Shown here: in pieces, positions 9,490-19,464 of the stretch
Position numbering within the stretch: the first letter of the stretch is position 1
How the letters are laid out: every line of letters starts with the position of its first letter
Source: Methylophaga sp.
Lineage (GTDB): Bacteria; Pseudomonadota; Gammaproteobacteria; Nitrosococcales; Methylophagaceae
Direction of reading: 5' to 3'
NCBI GenBank assembly: GCA_024636315.1
Contig: JAGXHJ010000048.1
Span: forward strand, 1-64,000
DNA: 64,000 nucleotides
Notes under the pieces: generated by a model
The model's database searches: none
Told to the model about the DNA's origin: nothing
Seen by the model: the letters and a program-made list of their open reading frames with translations, nothing else
Made by a program: the position numbers and the translations under genes

Positions 9490-10995
9490 TTAAAAAATAA
9501 GATTAGATAGGTGACGCAGATGAGGAATTAAATCCATTGCTAACATGCCGCGTTCACCATCTTGTTCAGCGGCTTTATCACCGGCCATGCCGTGTAAGGT
9601 AACTCCAACACAAGCCGCTTCCATCAGTGGGAAACCCTGTGCCAATAAGCCGCCAATTACACCGGCAAGCACATCCCCCATGCCGCCACTGCCCATACCT
9701 GGATTGCCCCATGTTGATAGTCGTGTCGGCGTTTCGCCATTACTAATAAGCGTGCCTGAACCTTTGAGTACCGCAATGCCGCCATAGCGTTTTTGCAATT
9801 CATCAACCGCAATAAAACGATCCGCCTGGATTTCTGCAGATGAACAACCTAACAAACGTGCTGCTTCGCCTGGATGTGGCGTCAAGATCCAATTGTCATA
9901 TCGTTGCGGGTTTTTACTCAACATATTGAGTGCATCAGCATCAACAACCATAGGTAAATTACTTTCAATTGCTTTTTGAAATAGTGCTTCACCCCATTCG
10001 CTCTGACCGAGGCCAGGACCTACAGTCAGTGCGTTAGCACGTTGAATAAGTGTTTCGAGGTCATTGACATCTTCGACCCCATAACACATCAATTCTGGGC
10101 GAGCTTGATTAAGCATCGGACTGTGAGCCGCACGTGTAGCAATGCTGATTAAGCCTGCACCTACTCTAGCCCCTGCTTCTGCGGCTACCCGTGCTGCACC
10201 AGGCATGCCATGGTCGCCTCCAATAATTAACAGATGACCATATAAACCTTTGTGGCCAGTACGTTCGCGCGGAGCCAAACGTGAACCATCTTCTTCTAAA
10301 CTAACGCGACGTGCAATCGGAGTAAATTCTTTATAAATAGCCGATGGAATTTGTAAGGAATCAAAACATACTGTGCCGCAATAATTAGGACCGTCACCAG
10401 TAAATAAACCTTTATGGAGGCCAATAAAACTTAATGTAATGGTCGCTTTCACTGCGACGCCTAAAGCACTACCAGTATCTGCTTGTAAGCCAGAAGGAAT
10501 ATCTAACGATAAAACAGGTACCCGTCTTGCCGCTTTATTGATGGCAGTAATCACTGCTTTATACTCACCAGAACACTCTCGATCTAAACCTGTGCCCAGT
10601 AAGGCATCAACGATTATATCGGTAGAGGGCAGTTTTTCGTTAAAACGTTGAACTTCTGCACCTGTGATGAGTAGTGCATCACGAGCTGCAGTGCTTTCTG
10701 GGCTCATTTTTGCTTCATCGCCAACTTGTATTATTGATACACGATAATCATTTGCTAATGCTTGTCTTGCTAATTCGAATCCATCGCCACCATTATTGCC
10801 TGTACCACAGATGATTAATAAACGTTCAGCTTGGCGCCAATGATTTTTAATCGATGATAAGGCTGCAGCACCTGCACGCGACATTAATTTGGCTGCAGAG
10901 ATGTTGTGCTGTTCTATTATGATACGTTCTAATTCGCGTGTTTGTTCAGCAGTGTATAGGTCATGAGGCAGATTAAGCATAGACTTTAATTCCAA
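9490..10995 (-). CDS. nnr: bifunctional NAD(P)H-hydrate repair enzyme (epimerase and ADP-dependent dehydratase)
   Basis: A 501-residue fusion. The N-terminal YjeF_N epimerase half (about 1-225) has CGTGNNGGDGFELAR and DALLGTGLDR. The C-terminal ribokinase-like dehydratase half (about 235-495) has GGDHGMPGAARVAAEAGARV, LTPHPGEAARLLG and GNPGMGSGGMGDVLAGV. Together they convert damaged R- and S-NAD(P)HX back to NAD(P)H. The start codon at 10995 is back to back with the queG reading frame, so the two promoters share a very short divergent region. Confidence 0.95.
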   Translation of the reverse strand: MELKSMLNLPHDLYTAEQTRELERIIIEQHNISAAKLMSRAGAAALSSIKNHWRQAERLLIICGTGNNGGDGFELARQALANDYRVSIIQVGDEAKMSPESTAARDALLITGAEVQRFNEKLPSTDIIVDALLGTGLDRECSGEYKAVITAINKAARRVPVLSLDIPSGLQADTGSALGVAVKATITLSFIGLHKGLFTGDGPNYCGTVCFDSLQIPSAIYKEFTPIARRVSLEEDGSRLAPRERTGHKGLYGHLLIIGGDHGMPGAARVAAEAGARVGAGLISIATRAAHSPMLNQARPELMCYGVEDVNDLETLIQRANALTVGPGLGQSEWGEALFQKAIESNLPMVVDADALNMLSKNPQRYDNWILTPHPGEAARLLGCSSAEIQADRFIAVDELQKRYGGIAVLKGSGTLISNGETPTRLSTWGNPGMGSGGMGDVLAGVIGGLLAQGFPLMEAACVGVTLHGMAGDKAAEQDGERGMLAMDLIPHLRHLSNLIF

Positions 10996-11017
10996 TGTAT
11001 AAACGTGGTTGTTCGCC

Positions 11018-11023
11018 TATAAT
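11018..11023 (+). promoter_or_regulatory. possible -10 box (TATAAT) before queG
   Basis: A perfect TATAAT with a poor -35 about 17 bases upstream. Transcription would start near 11030, just before the ATG at 11031. The queG message would then be leaderless, or begin translation at the ATG at 11058. Confidence 0.4.
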
Positions 11024-11030
11024 AGCCTGC

Positions 11031-12110
11031 ATGGAAGAAATAAATACAACTTTGGCGATGAATGAATTGCTAAATAAAATGCAAGACTGGGCGCAATCGT
11101 TTGGTTTTCAGCAACTTGGCGTGAGCGATGTAGATCTAGCCGATAGCGAAGAAAAATTACTTAGCTGGTTAGCGGACGGTTTTCATGGCGAAATGGATTA
11201 TATGCCCCGTCACGGTACTAAACGTACTCGTCCTAATGAATTAATACCTGGCACTATGCGTGTTATCACGTTGCGTATGGATTATTGGCCTGAACCTACT
11301 GCCGAACCTTGGTCAGTATTAGAAGACGATCAACTTGGCTTTATTTCGCGTTATGCCTTAGGGCGTGATTATCACAAATTAATGCGTAAGCGTTTGCAAG
11401 GGCTAGCAAGCAAGATAGAGCAAGATCTGGGAGATATGCAGTATCGTGTATTTTGTGACAGTGCGCCGATTATGGAAAAAGCATTGGCCGCCAAATCTGG
11501 CATAGGCTGGGTTGGTAAGCACAGCAATATTTTAAATCGTGATCATGGATCGTATTTCTTTTTAGGTGAAATTTATACCAACTTACCGTTGCCAGTGACT
11601 GAGCCTACTTCCGAACATTGTGGTTCATGCACCGCTTGTATCGATGTGTGCCCTACACAAGCGATTGTGGCGCCCTATAAAGTGGATGCGCGACGTTGTA
11701 TTTCATATCTTACTATTGAATTGAGGGGCTCGATTCCAATCGAATTTCGTTCTATGTTGGGAAACCGAATTTATGGTTGTGATGATTGTCAGTTAGTGTG
11801 TCCGTGGAACAAATTTGCCCAGACCACCGTCGAATCAGACTATTTACCTCGCCACGGTTTGGATGCTCCACAATTAGTCGATTTATTTGCATGGACTGAG
11901 CAGGACTTTTTAGTAAAACTAGAAGGTAGCCCAATCAGACGTATTGGTTATGAATGTTGGTTGCGTAATATTGCCGTGGCATTGGGTAATGCGACAACCA
12001 GTGAGGCAGTATTGGCTGCTTTAACTTCACGGTTAAATTACCCTTCAGAATTGGTGAAAGAACATGTTGAATGGGCACTAACACAGCATTATCCAAAACA
12101 GAGTAGCTGA
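11031..12110 (+). CDS. queG: epoxyqueuosine reductase QueG
   Basis: This enzyme performs the last step of queuosine synthesis, reducing epoxyqueuosine in tRNA with cobalamin and two [4Fe-4S] clusters. Visible features are a CDSAPIMEKALAAKSGIGW-type segment and two cysteine clusters: CGSCTACIDVCP (about residues 197-208) and CDDCQLVCPWN (about 249-259). The C-terminal part is HEAT-like. I prefer ATG 11031 (359 aa) to the longer frame from 10995, whose start lies upstream of the TATAAT. ATG 11058 remains possible. The pathway partner Tgt is in this window at 54261. Confidence 0.94.
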   Translation: MEEINTTLAMNELLNKMQDWAQSFGFQQLGVSDVDLADSEEKLLSWLADGFHGEMDYMPRHGTKRTRPNELIPGTMRVITLRMDYWPEPTAEPWSVLEDDQLGFISRYALGRDYHKLMRKRLQGLASKIEQDLGDMQYRVFCDSAPIMEKALAAKSGIGWVGKHSNILNRDHGSYFFLGEIYTNLPLPVTEPTSEHCGSCTACIDVCPTQAIVAPYKVDARRCISYLTIELRGSIPIEFRSMLGNRIYGCDDCQLVCPWNKFAQTTVESDYLPRHGLDAPQLVDLFAWTEQDFLVKLEGSPIRRIGYECWLRNIAVALGNATTSEAVLAALTSRLNYPSELVKEHVEWALTQHYPKQSS

Positions 12111-12118
12111 TGATGTAA

Positions 12119-13975
12119 TTATGGAGGCGTAACTGCTTTAATTGATGATTTCACATAACCTTTATCTATATACATCGCCTGTGTCGCTTTTGATAATAAA
12201 TCTTCAACGTTATCGCCATTGTCTGGATAAATGGCAATGCCAATACTGACAGCGATTTGAATAGCATAACCGTCAATAAGCGTTGTTTGATCTATTGCTT
12301 TTTTTAGCTTTCTAGTAATTATTGCAGGATCTTTCTCGGTATTACTCACTTCAAGTAAGATGATGAATTCATCACCTGCTGTTCGAGCTGCAGCATCACT
12401 TTCACGTAAATTGTCACGTATCTTAGCGGCGGTATTTATCAGTAATTTATCACCGATTTCATGGCCAAATTTAGTGTTAACTTCCTTAAAGTTATTTAGA
12501 TTTAACAATAAAACAACCAGTTTAGTCTTTTTGCACCTGCATTCTGCCAGCAATAGTCGGAGTTGTTCATTGACCAGATCGGCATTAGCCAACCCTGTTA
12601 GCGTGTCATGAATTTTTCCATGTTGAGATAGTAAGTATTCATTTGCTTTCTCTAGTGTCGTGGTTCTTTTTTTGACGAGCTGGAATAGCTCTCGGTCATT
12701 CGTTCTTAATGTATCTAGGAGTTGATTCTGGGTTTTAAACATTTCTTGTCGAGTAATGTTATTTTCTTTATTAAGTAGTGTTATTTTTTGTGCCAAGGTA
12801 AAAAACAGCACGATCATTTCTAATGTACTACCGTAGATTATGCTGTTATGAGTCCAGCGATTAGTAGGTAGCAAACCCAGTGTTTGGGCTGAGAATAATG
12901 CGATGCCAACTAAAAATGCTAACCATGAAATGAGATATAGACGGCCTAGCCAACTACCTCTTATGCTGAGTACTATGGCGGTAGTAATGGCGATAAGTGT
13001 AAATAGTACTGCGCACAGCGCAACTATTTGCATACTCATTTCGCTGATGATAAAAGGGCTGGTACAAAGTGTTATTGTAAAGGCGACACCAATGTAAATA
13101 AGCGCCTTATCTAACGTTGGCGCATCTGACTTAGTCTGTAGAAAAGATCTGGAAAATAAGGCCGCAAACAACCCCGCGACAGCAAAGCTGATAGGGATCG
13201 ACATAGTCTGCCAGTGAGGCTGAGTAGGCCAAAAAAGTTCAAACCATATACCTTGGTATGAACCTACCGCCAATAACATGGCACTAGAAAACAGGGCGTA
13301 GTAAATATAATGGGAGTCGTGATTTAGAATAAACAGAAATAGACTGTAAATGATTAAGCTAACGAGTAGACCTAGATATAGACAGATTAAAAAATAAGCG
13401 AGTCTGTCTTGTTCTGCAAAGGCATTGGGTTGCCATAACGTTGCTTCTGCCGCTACAAATCTATCAGACTGAACACGAAAATAGAAGATTAGATCTGATT
13501 TGGCAGGGAGTGTGACAGGAAAAATAAAATTTGCGTGTTGGTACAAGCGGCTATTAAATGACTGACTATCATTGGCATCAAAACGAGCCAAGATCCGTTT
13601 ACTATGCTGGTGAACTATATAAACGCCTAAATCGTCAAGCAGGGGGACATTAAATTCGAGTAACTGTTTAATGTCGTAGGCGTTGGTATTAGTTACATTG
13701 ACTCTAAACCATAGCGCTTCTTGGTTAAACTCAAGCTTATAACCCTGGTCCGCTAAAGGGGAAAATTCAATCTTGTTAGTGGGCGATAAAATGTCATCTA
13801 TGCTTAGCTTATTTTGGCTGTCTATGTGCAGCTGATAGTGCGGTGCTAATTCGATAGGGCTCGGATTGTCACCCTTTAAGATAATAGGTTCAGCATGGGC
13901 AATAGACATGAGACCCAACAGCATTAATAGGCAATGACTTAACCAGAAGGTGACGTGAGACCGAATCTTCATCAT
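12119..13975 (-). CDS. diguanylate cyclase with 7TMR-DISM sensor region
   Basis: A 618-residue inner-membrane protein. A signal peptide (about 1-28) precedes a periplasmic 7TMR-DISM extracellular domain (about 30-185), seven membrane helices (about 190-405), a short coiled coil and a GGDEF domain (about 450-612). The active-site motif reads AGDEF (533-537) instead of GGDEF; such variants can be active in known cyclases. The inhibitory I-site RxxD is present as RESD nine residues upstream. It should make c-di-GMP in response to a periplasmic ligand. The stop lies 8 bases from the convergent queG stop, with no visible terminator. Confidence 0.9.
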   Translation of the reverse strand: MMKIRSHVTFWLSHCLLMLLGLMSIAHAEPIILKGDNPSPIELAPHYQLHIDSQNKLSIDDILSPTNKIEFSPLADQGYKLEFNQEALWFRVNVTNTNAYDIKQLLEFNVPLLDDLGVYIVHQHSKRILARFDANDSQSFNSRLYQHANFIFPVTLPAKSDLIFYFRVQSDRFVAAEATLWQPNAFAEQDRLAYFLICLYLGLLVSLIIYSLFLFILNHDSHYIYYALFSSAMLLAVGSYQGIWFELFWPTQPHWQTMSIPISFAVAGLFAALFSRSFLQTKSDAPTLDKALIYIGVAFTITLCTSPFIISEMSMQIVALCAVLFTLIAITTAIVLSIRGSWLGRLYLISWLAFLVGIALFSAQTLGLLPTNRWTHNSIIYGSTLEMIVLFFTLAQKITLLNKENNITRQEMFKTQNQLLDTLRTNDRELFQLVKKRTTTLEKANEYLLSQHGKIHDTLTGLANADLVNEQLRLLLAECRCKKTKLVVLLLNLNNFKEVNTKFGHEIGDKLLINTAAKIRDNLRESDAAARTAGDEFIILLEVSNTEKDPAIITRKLKKAIDQTTLIDGYAIQIAVSIGIAIYPDNGDNVEDLLSKATQAMYIDKGYVKSSIKAVTPP

Positions 13976-14037
13976 TTATTTTATCCCATGCTTAATTACT
14001 TGCAACCAGCCATTGTCCCCACTATTACAAGTAGGTA

Positions 14038-14589
14038 TTACTCAGGTAGTTTTATAAAGTGCTCGCGATAATGTTGTAGTTCACGAATGGAATCTTTAAC
14101 ATCATCCATCGCAAGGTGAGATGATTTTTTCTTAAAACTTTTTTCGACTTTAGGTGCCCAACGGCGAGCTAGTTCTTTTAATGAGCTAACATCAAGATTG
14201 CGGTAATGAAAAAAGGCTTCAAGTTCTGGCATAATGCGAGCCATAAAGCGTCGATCTTGGCAAATACTGTTGCCACACATTGGCGATGTTCCAGCGGGTA
14301 CGTACTTTTTTAAAAATTCAAGGGTTTGCTGTTCGGCTTCCGCTTCCTTTGTAGTGCTGTTACGGATACGTTCTACCAAGCCTGAACTACCATGTTGTTT
14401 TGTATTCCACGCATCCATGCGCTCGAGAATGGAATCAGGCTGATGTATAGCAATGATCGGCCCCTCTGCTAAAATGTTCAAATCAGCATCGGTAACAATA
14501 GTCGCAATCTCTATGATTTCATCATTATTTGTATCAAGGCCTGTCATTTCTAGATCAATCCAGATTAGATTTTTTTTACTTTTAGCCAT
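14038..14589 (-). CDS. orn: oligoribonuclease
   Basis: A 183-residue DEDDh 3'-5' exonuclease that finishes RNA decay by degrading 2-5-mers, including pGpG from c-di-GMP turnover. Key motifs are [10 protein letters not shown] near residue 10, [11 protein letters not shown] in the middle and the [11 protein letters not shown] segment near the end with the catalytic His and Asp. Length is typical. It lies between two diguanylate cyclase genes and divergent from the M48 protease gene. Confidence 0.97.
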   Translation of the reverse strand: MAKSKKNLIWIDLEMTGLDTNNDEIIEIATIVTDADLNILAEGPIIAIHQPDSILERMDAWNTKQHGSSGLVERIRNSTTKEAEAEQQTLEFLKKYVPAGTSPMCGNSICQDRRFMARIMPELEAFFHYRNLDVSSLKELARRWAPKVEKSFKKKSSHLAMDDVKDSIRELQHYREHFIKLPE

Positions 14590-14687
14590 AATATCCGTCT
14601 TTTTGTTTGTGAGTGAATGAACTTACTTGCCAGAGATTGTATCAAAGGCTAACCTGCATAGCATGTATGAATTTTTGGGATGAAAAT

Positions 14688-15932
14688 ATGAATGAATTTA
14701 CTTGGGTTTTTCTCGTAGCATTAGCATTGATGATAGGCATAGAGTTGTGGCTATCACTACGACAAAGCCGTTATGTGCAAGCGAACAGAGGGCAGGTACC
14801 GAGCGCATTTAAAGAACAAGTTAAATTGGCTGCACATCAAAAAGCCGCCGACTATACGGTAGCAAAAGGTAAATTAAATAGAATCGAAAATGTATTAGGT
14901 GCCTTGTTTTTGCTGGTGTGGACCTTAGGCGGCGGTTTGGCATTGTTATCGGATGCATGGCAAAGTGTGGGGTGGTCGACAGCGCTAACAGGGATAGTAT
15001 TTATTCTTAGCTTTTTTGTGTTTGGTTCATTATTAGATCTGCCCTTGTCATGGTATCGCACCTTTGTTTTAGAGCAACGATTTGGTTTTAATAACAATAC
15101 ACCTGCTTTATATTTTGCTGATCTAGCTAAACAAACCTTGTTAATTGTGATCATTGGCGCACCTTTAATTTGGGGCGCATTAACCTTAATGGAAAGTACT
15201 GGCGAATATTGGTGGCTATATTTATGGGCGGCATGGATTGGCTTTGCCATCTTCATGATGTGGGCATATCCTGCTTTTATTGCACCGTTATTTAATAAAT
15301 TTACACCATTAGATGATGCAAGTTTACAAGCGCGTGTTGAGGCATTATTGGCACGTTGTGGTTTTAAAAGCCAAGGTATTTATGTAATGGATGGCTCACG
15401 TCGTAGTGGTCATGGTAATGCGTATTTCACTGGTTTAGGAAATAACAAACGAATCGTCTTTTTTGATACCTTGTTAAAAACCTTAAATGAAGATCAAATT
15501 GAAGCGGTATTAGCACATGAATTGGGTCATTTCCGTCGTAAACATGTCATTAAAAACATGGGCGTAATGGCGTTATTAAGTTTGATTGGTCTAGCTATTT
15601 TGGGTTGGGCATCAGCTGAATCATGGTTTTACACGGGATTGGGTGTCGACACGCAATCTAATGCTATGGCCTTAACTTTGTTCATGATGGTTATTCCGGT
15701 ATTTAGTTTCTTTTTACATCCAATGATGACCGGTTTATCACGTAAATATGAATATGAAGCAGATGCTTATGCGGCCTCAGTATCGAATGCCGATGATTTA
15801 ATTACTGCCTTGGTTGCTCTGTATCAGGAAAATGCCAGCACCTTAACGCCAGATCCATTAGTGTCAGCCATTTATGACTCACATCCACCGGCGAGTTTGC
15901 GTATTGCCCAGTTGCAAGCGAGTAAAGCGTGA
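14688..15932 (+). CDS. M48 family membrane metalloprotease (Ste24/CAAX protease-like)
   Basis: A 414-residue integral membrane zinc protease. An N-terminal helix is followed by a CAAX-protease N-terminal membrane region, then the M48 peptidase domain. The zinc site is HELGH at residues 277-281 with the third ligand Glu in YEYEADAYAAS near 357. The start at 14688 is chosen because GGGATG precedes it at good spacing; the frame extends upstream to 14613 without a better site. Family members process prenylated or lipid-anchored substrates or act in membrane protein quality control; the bacterial substrate is unknown. The stop overlaps the GTG of the cytochrome gene. Confidence 0.9.
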   Translation: MNEFTWVFLVALALMIGIELWLSLRQSRYVQANRGQVPSAFKEQVKLAAHQKAADYTVAKGKLNRIENVLGALFLLVWTLGGGLALLSDAWQSVGWSTALTGIVFILSFFVFGSLLDLPLSWYRTFVLEQRFGFNNNTPALYFADLAKQTLLIVIIGAPLIWGALTLMESTGEYWWLYLWAAWIGFAIFMMWAYPAFIAPLFNKFTPLDDASLQARVEALLARCGFKSQGIYVMDGSRRSGHGNAYFTGLGNNKRIVFFDTLLKTLNEDQIEAVLAHELGHFRRKHVIKNMGVMALLSLIGLAILGWASAESWFYTGLGVDTQSNAMALTLFMMVIPVFSFFLHPMMTGLSRKYEYEADAYAASVSNADDLITALVALYQENASTLTPDPLVSAIYDSHPPASLRIAQLQASKA

Positions 15933-16210
15933 GCAGGGGAGTGTTCCTTACTGTAGGTTTTCTTGTGCTATCGCCGATGGTGATGGCGCAAGGCAAAGAC
16001 TTGCATGAGGCCTCGTGTTTACAATGCCACGCCTCGTTAACTGGTGGTAAGCCAACTAGTCTCTATACACGGGCTGATCGAAAAGTGACAACATTGGCAA
16101 GCTTGCAACAACGCGTTAAAGGTTGTGCCATTGCTGCTGATGCTAATTGGACAGATGCGGAACGTGAATCCGTGGTGCAGTACTTAAGAACGGCGTTTTA
16201 TGGCTTTTAA
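15929..16210 (+). CDS. small periplasmic c-type cytochrome
   Basis: A 93-residue protein with an N-terminal signal sequence (about 1-20, ending VMAQ) and one haem-attachment motif, CLQCH at 30-34. The candidate distal ligand is uncertain. The GTG start overlaps the TGA of the protease gene (GTGA), so the genes are translationally coupled. A GTG at 15941 is an alternative. It is a one-haem electron carrier of unknown partner. Confidence 0.85.
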   Translation: MSRGVFLTVGFLVLSPMVMAQGKDLHEASCLQCHASLTGGKPTSLYTRADRKVTTLASLQQRVKGCAIAADANWTDAERESVVQYLRTAFYGF

Positions 16211-16241
16211 AATAGCCATACATTTAGGCTTTAAATAGATT

Positions 16242-17279
16242 TTATAACAAAATAGTGACTTGGTTTCGACCATTATTTTTTGATTGATATAATGCCTTAT
16301 CAGCGCGATCAATAATACTTGATGACGAGTCTTCCGTTTTTAACATACTGATGCCAGCTGAAACGGTGACTTGATGAATATATTCTTCTTGGCCTTTCTT
16401 TTTTAAACGACTATCAGCAAGGGCAAGGCAAATTTTATCCGTTATTGACTTCGCTTCTTCAAGTGAGATATTCATCAAAATCATCGCCATTTCTTCGCCA
16501 CCATATCGTGCTACTAGATGGTCTTCCCCGGCATGTTTTTGAAGTAGACTTGAAAAGTACTGCAAAATTTTATCGCCTAATACATGACCATAAGTATCAT
16601 TAATTTTTTTGAAATGGTCGATATCAAACAGTGCTAATGCAATATCTGTTTTTGGCCGCAGGCAGACTTCATTTAGTTCATGGTTAAACGCCCCACGATT
16701 TAATAATCCCGTCAAACCATCGGTACGTGATGCTTCTTTAACCGCATTTAACTCTTCCTTGAGCCTAGCTATTTCTAGAGATGATTTTTCTAAATCTTGT
16801 TTAAGATCGCTACTCGCCTTGGTGAGCATTTGTGTTGAGGCAAGAATGTCACTCACCAAATTATGGAGTTCGTTAATGTCGCGACAATTATTTAATAAAC
16901 TTTTAGTATTGTTTAATTCACTAATAGAGTGAGCTGCATCAGCTTCAGTTTTATGAAGATTGCCTAGCGTATTGTCAACAACCAGCTTCAAACTATTATT
17001 AGTTGATTCAAGACGCTCAGGCATGCCCATTAATATATGTTTCTCAAACAAGTGCTGGGCAAATTCAGCTGAGATAGGTAAATTTTGGATAAGACGATTG
17101 TTAATTTCTTCCACTAAAGTTTGGTTGTCACCTGACACATATTCATACCAAACAGCATAATTAGCAGGGTTTACTGGGATTTTATGTTTGCTAATTAATG
17201 GTATTACTTGCCTCAGGTTTTCCGATGCCTTTTGAATAGGATCATTGTAAACAGGAGGAAATGAAGTTTGATTAGACAT
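16242..17279 (-). CDS. soluble diguanylate cyclase (GGEEM variant)
   Basis: A 345-residue protein with no membrane helix. An N-terminal region (about 1-140, with IPVNPANYAVWYEYVSG) of a type common ahead of GGDEF domains is followed by a coiled coil (about 145-180) and a GGDEF domain (about 185-343). The signature motif is GGEEM (260-264), with Met in place of Phe at position five. The I-site is lost: the positions of R and D read G and H. It probably makes c-di-GMP without product inhibition. Its position directly before flgH is suggestive of a motility link, but it is on the opposite strand. Confidence 0.88.
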   Translation of the reverse strand: MSNQTSFPPVYNDPIQKASENLRQVIPLISKHKIPVNPANYAVWYEYVSGDNQTLVEEINNRLIQNLPISAEFAQHLFEKHILMGMPERLESTNNSLKLVVDNTLGNLHKTEADAAHSISELNNTKSLLNNCRDINELHNLVSDILASTQMLTKASSDLKQDLEKSSLEIARLKEELNAVKEASRTDGLTGLLNRGAFNHELNEVCLRPKTDIALALFDIDHFKKINDTYGHVLGDKILQYFSSLLQKHAGEDHLVARYGGEEMAMILMNISLEEAKSITDKICLALADSRLKKKGQEEYIHQVTVSAGISMLKTEDSSSSIIDRADKALYQSKNNGRNQVTILL

Positions 17280-17492
17280 TAAAGCTCTCTCTCAAATAGC
17301 GGCGTCATTAGTTTTATATCGAGTTATCCTTATCTCTAGGTAACAAAATACGCCTAGAAACTAATTATGTAAATATTTTTTTGTTATATTTAAGTAAGAT
17401 ACAGCATAAAGCTTGGAAAAGGATTAGGTTTAATCCTGTGTTGATAATTTGTTCTGATGCAGAAATAAATTAACCGAAGTTACAATGATATC

Positions 17493-17510
17493 TTGGCACA
17501 AACTCTGCAT
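17493..17510 (+). promoter_or_regulatory. sigma-54 promoter of flgHIJKL
   Basis: TTGGCACAAACTCTGCAT keeps the -24 GG and -12 GC separated by exactly ten bases, with TTGGCAC matching the consensus fully. It lies 36 bases before the flgH start, which has its own GGAG site. The rest of 17280-17545 holds no gene. Confidence 0.8.
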
Positions 17511-17545
17511 TAGCTTAAGCAATATAGCTATTTTGGAGAGCGATC

Positions 17546-18253
17546 ATGACATTTTTGATACGATTTTTGGCACTGACCAGCCTCATATTACTGACTGCCT
17601 GCACGACAACTGCCGTAAAGCGCGATCCCGCTTACGCCGCTGTTAGGCCAGTGGCTCTGCCGGATCACCAAAAAACAGATGGTGCAATTTTTGATGTTGG
17701 TACTAACGTTTCCTATTATGAAGATTATCGTGCTCGTCGGGTTGGCGATATTTTGACGGTTAGACTAGAAGAAAAAACAACAGCCGAAAAAACGTCAGCT
17801 ACAACAGTTAGTAAATCCAATAGTAACAGTGTTACCTCTCCTACGATTCTGGGTTCAGGCGTGCAATTTAATGCACCAGGAATATTACCTTTAGCGAGTA
17901 ATCAAAATAATGATTTATCGCTAAGCTTGGAATCGAATCATGAGTTTGATGGCGCAGGCGATAGCGATTTAAATAATAAATTGAGTGGTGACATCAGCGT
18001 GTCAGTGGTTGAGGTTTTACCAAATGGCAATATGGTTATTCGTGGTGAAAAGGTAATGACCATTAACCAAGGTAATGAGTACCTGCGGATTGCAGGGATG
18101 ATTAGTCCACGTGATATTGATGCCAATAATTCGATTTCATCGAAACGAATAGCAGATGTACAAATGTCTTATGTCGGTGATGGTCCTACCAATGATGCCA
18201 ATGTTATGGGCTGGTTGGGTAGATTTTTCATCAGTGCATTAATGCCGTTTTAA
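17546..18253 (+). CDS. flgH: flagellar L-ring lipoprotein FlgH
   Basis: A 235-residue outer-membrane lipoprotein that forms the L ring bushing around the rod. The signal peptide ends in the lipobox LTAC (Cys about 19). Family segments include [17 protein letters not shown] and [26 protein letters not shown]-type sequence near the C-terminus. It follows a sigma-54 promoter directly rather than flgG, so the proximal rod and hook genes lie elsewhere. It is separated by 10 bases from flgI. Confidence 0.96.
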   Translation: MTFLIRFLALTSLILLTACTTTAVKRDPAYAAVRPVALPDHQKTDGAIFDVGTNVSYYEDYRARRVGDILTVRLEEKTTAEKTSATTVSKSNSNSVTSPTILGSGVQFNAPGILPLASNQNNDLSLSLESNHEFDGAGDSDLNNKLSGDISVSVVEVLPNGNMVIRGEKVMTINQGNEYLRIAGMISPRDIDANNSISSKRIADVQMSYVGDGPTNDANVMGWLGRFFISALMPF

Positions 18254-18263
18254 GGAGAATAAA

Positions 18264-19358
18264 ATGAATATTAGAACAGTATTAATAACACTGACCCTGT
18301 TGACCGTTTCTCAATTAGCTTCAGCAGAACGGATTAAAGATCTTGCTTCAATTGCCGGCGTGCGTTCTAACCAATTGGTGGGTTACGGTTTGGTCGTGGG
18401 CTTAGATGGCACGGGTGATAAAACGAAATTCACCGGCCAAAGCTTAAGAAGCATGTTACGTGAAATGGGGGTAACGTTACCGCCTGGCACTGACCCCAAG
18501 AGTAAAAATGTTGCAGCAGTAACCGTTCATACTGATTTACCTGCCTTCATTAAACCGGGGCAAACGATAGATGTCACCGTATCATCTTTGGGTGATGCCA
18601 AAAGTCTGCGTGGTGGTAGTTTGATTATGACCCCCTTAAAAGGTGCTGATGGTCAGATTTATGCGATGGCGCAAGGTAATTTAGTAGTGGGTGGCTTCGG
18701 TGCTGAAGCTAGCGATGGCTCAAGAATAACCGTTAATATTCCGAGTGCAGGCCGTATTCCCAATGGCGCAACAGTAGAACGTACCGTAGGCAATGCATTT
18801 AATGTCGGTGACCATATAATTTTGAATTTGCACCAGCCTGACTTTACGACTGCAAGTCGATTGACGGATTCAATTAATCACACCTTAGGGAAGGGCACTG
18901 CAAGCTCAATGGATGCCTCTTCTATCAATGTAAATGCACCCCGTGATCCTGCTCAACGTGTGCCATTTTTATCATTGATTGAAAATCTTGAACTTAATCC
19001 CGGTGAAGCTGCGGCAAGAATTGTGGTTAATTCACGTACGGGTACCATTGTCATTGGACAGCATGTTCGTGTCAGCCCTGCGGCTGTCACGCATGGTAAT
19101 TTGTCAGTCACTATTTCATCTAATCCAGAAGTAAGTCAGCCCAATGCTTTCTCGAATGGCGAAACAGTGATCACGCCCAATTTCGATATAGCGGTAACAG
19201 CAGAAGACAGCCGAATGTTTCTTTTTAATTCAGGCGTTTCGCTGGAAGATATCGTCAAGGCTGTCAATCAAGTGGGTGCCGCTCCTGGTGATTTGGTGGC
19301 TATTTTAGAGGCATTAAAGCAAGCAGGTGCGTTACATGCTGAGCTGGTTGTTATTTAG
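18264..19358 (+). CDS. flgI: flagellar P-ring protein FlgI
   Basis: A 364-residue periplasmic protein that builds the P ring in the peptidoglycan layer. It has a signal peptide (about 1-21, ending ASA) and then the near-invariant [20 protein letters not shown] start of the mature protein. [16 protein letters not shown] and the C-terminal [20 protein letters not shown] are also typical. Length matches the family. GGAG precedes the start. A repeat pair separates it from flgJ. Confidence 0.97.
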   Translation: MNIRTVLITLTLLTVSQLASAERIKDLASIAGVRSNQLVGYGLVVGLDGTGDKTKFTGQSLRSMLREMGVTLPPGTDPKSKNVAAVTVHTDLPAFIKPGQTIDVTVSSLGDAKSLRGGSLIMTPLKGADGQIYAMAQGNLVVGGFGAEASDGSRITVNIPSAGRIPNGATVERTVGNAFNVGDHIILNLHQPDFTTASRLTDSINHTLGKGTASSMDASSINVNAPRDPAQRVPFLSLIENLELNPGEAAARIVVNSRTGTIVIGQHVRVSPAAVTHGNLSVTISSNPEVSQPNAFSNGETVITPNFDIAVTAEDSRMFLFNSGVSLEDIVKAVNQVGAAPGDLVAILEALKQAGALHAELVVI

Positions 19359-19388
19359 TCATGTTATGGGATTATTTATTCAGGCTTT

Positions 19389-19445
19389 GTTGGACTGAAG
19401 TCCAACCTACTATGCTGCTAACGGTAGGTCGGGTTTCAACCCGAC
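19389..19445 (+). repeat. REP-like palindrome pair, cluster A
   Basis: Two palindromes: GTTGGACTGAAGTCCAAC followed by CTAC, and GTAGGTCGGGTTTCAACCCGAC. They lie between flgI and flgJ. The GTAG foot next to an imperfect hairpin is the mark of REP elements mobilised by RAYT proteins; a RAYT gene is at 26374. Confidence 0.85.
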
Positions 19446-19464
19446 AACAAGCGGAGTTAATCAT

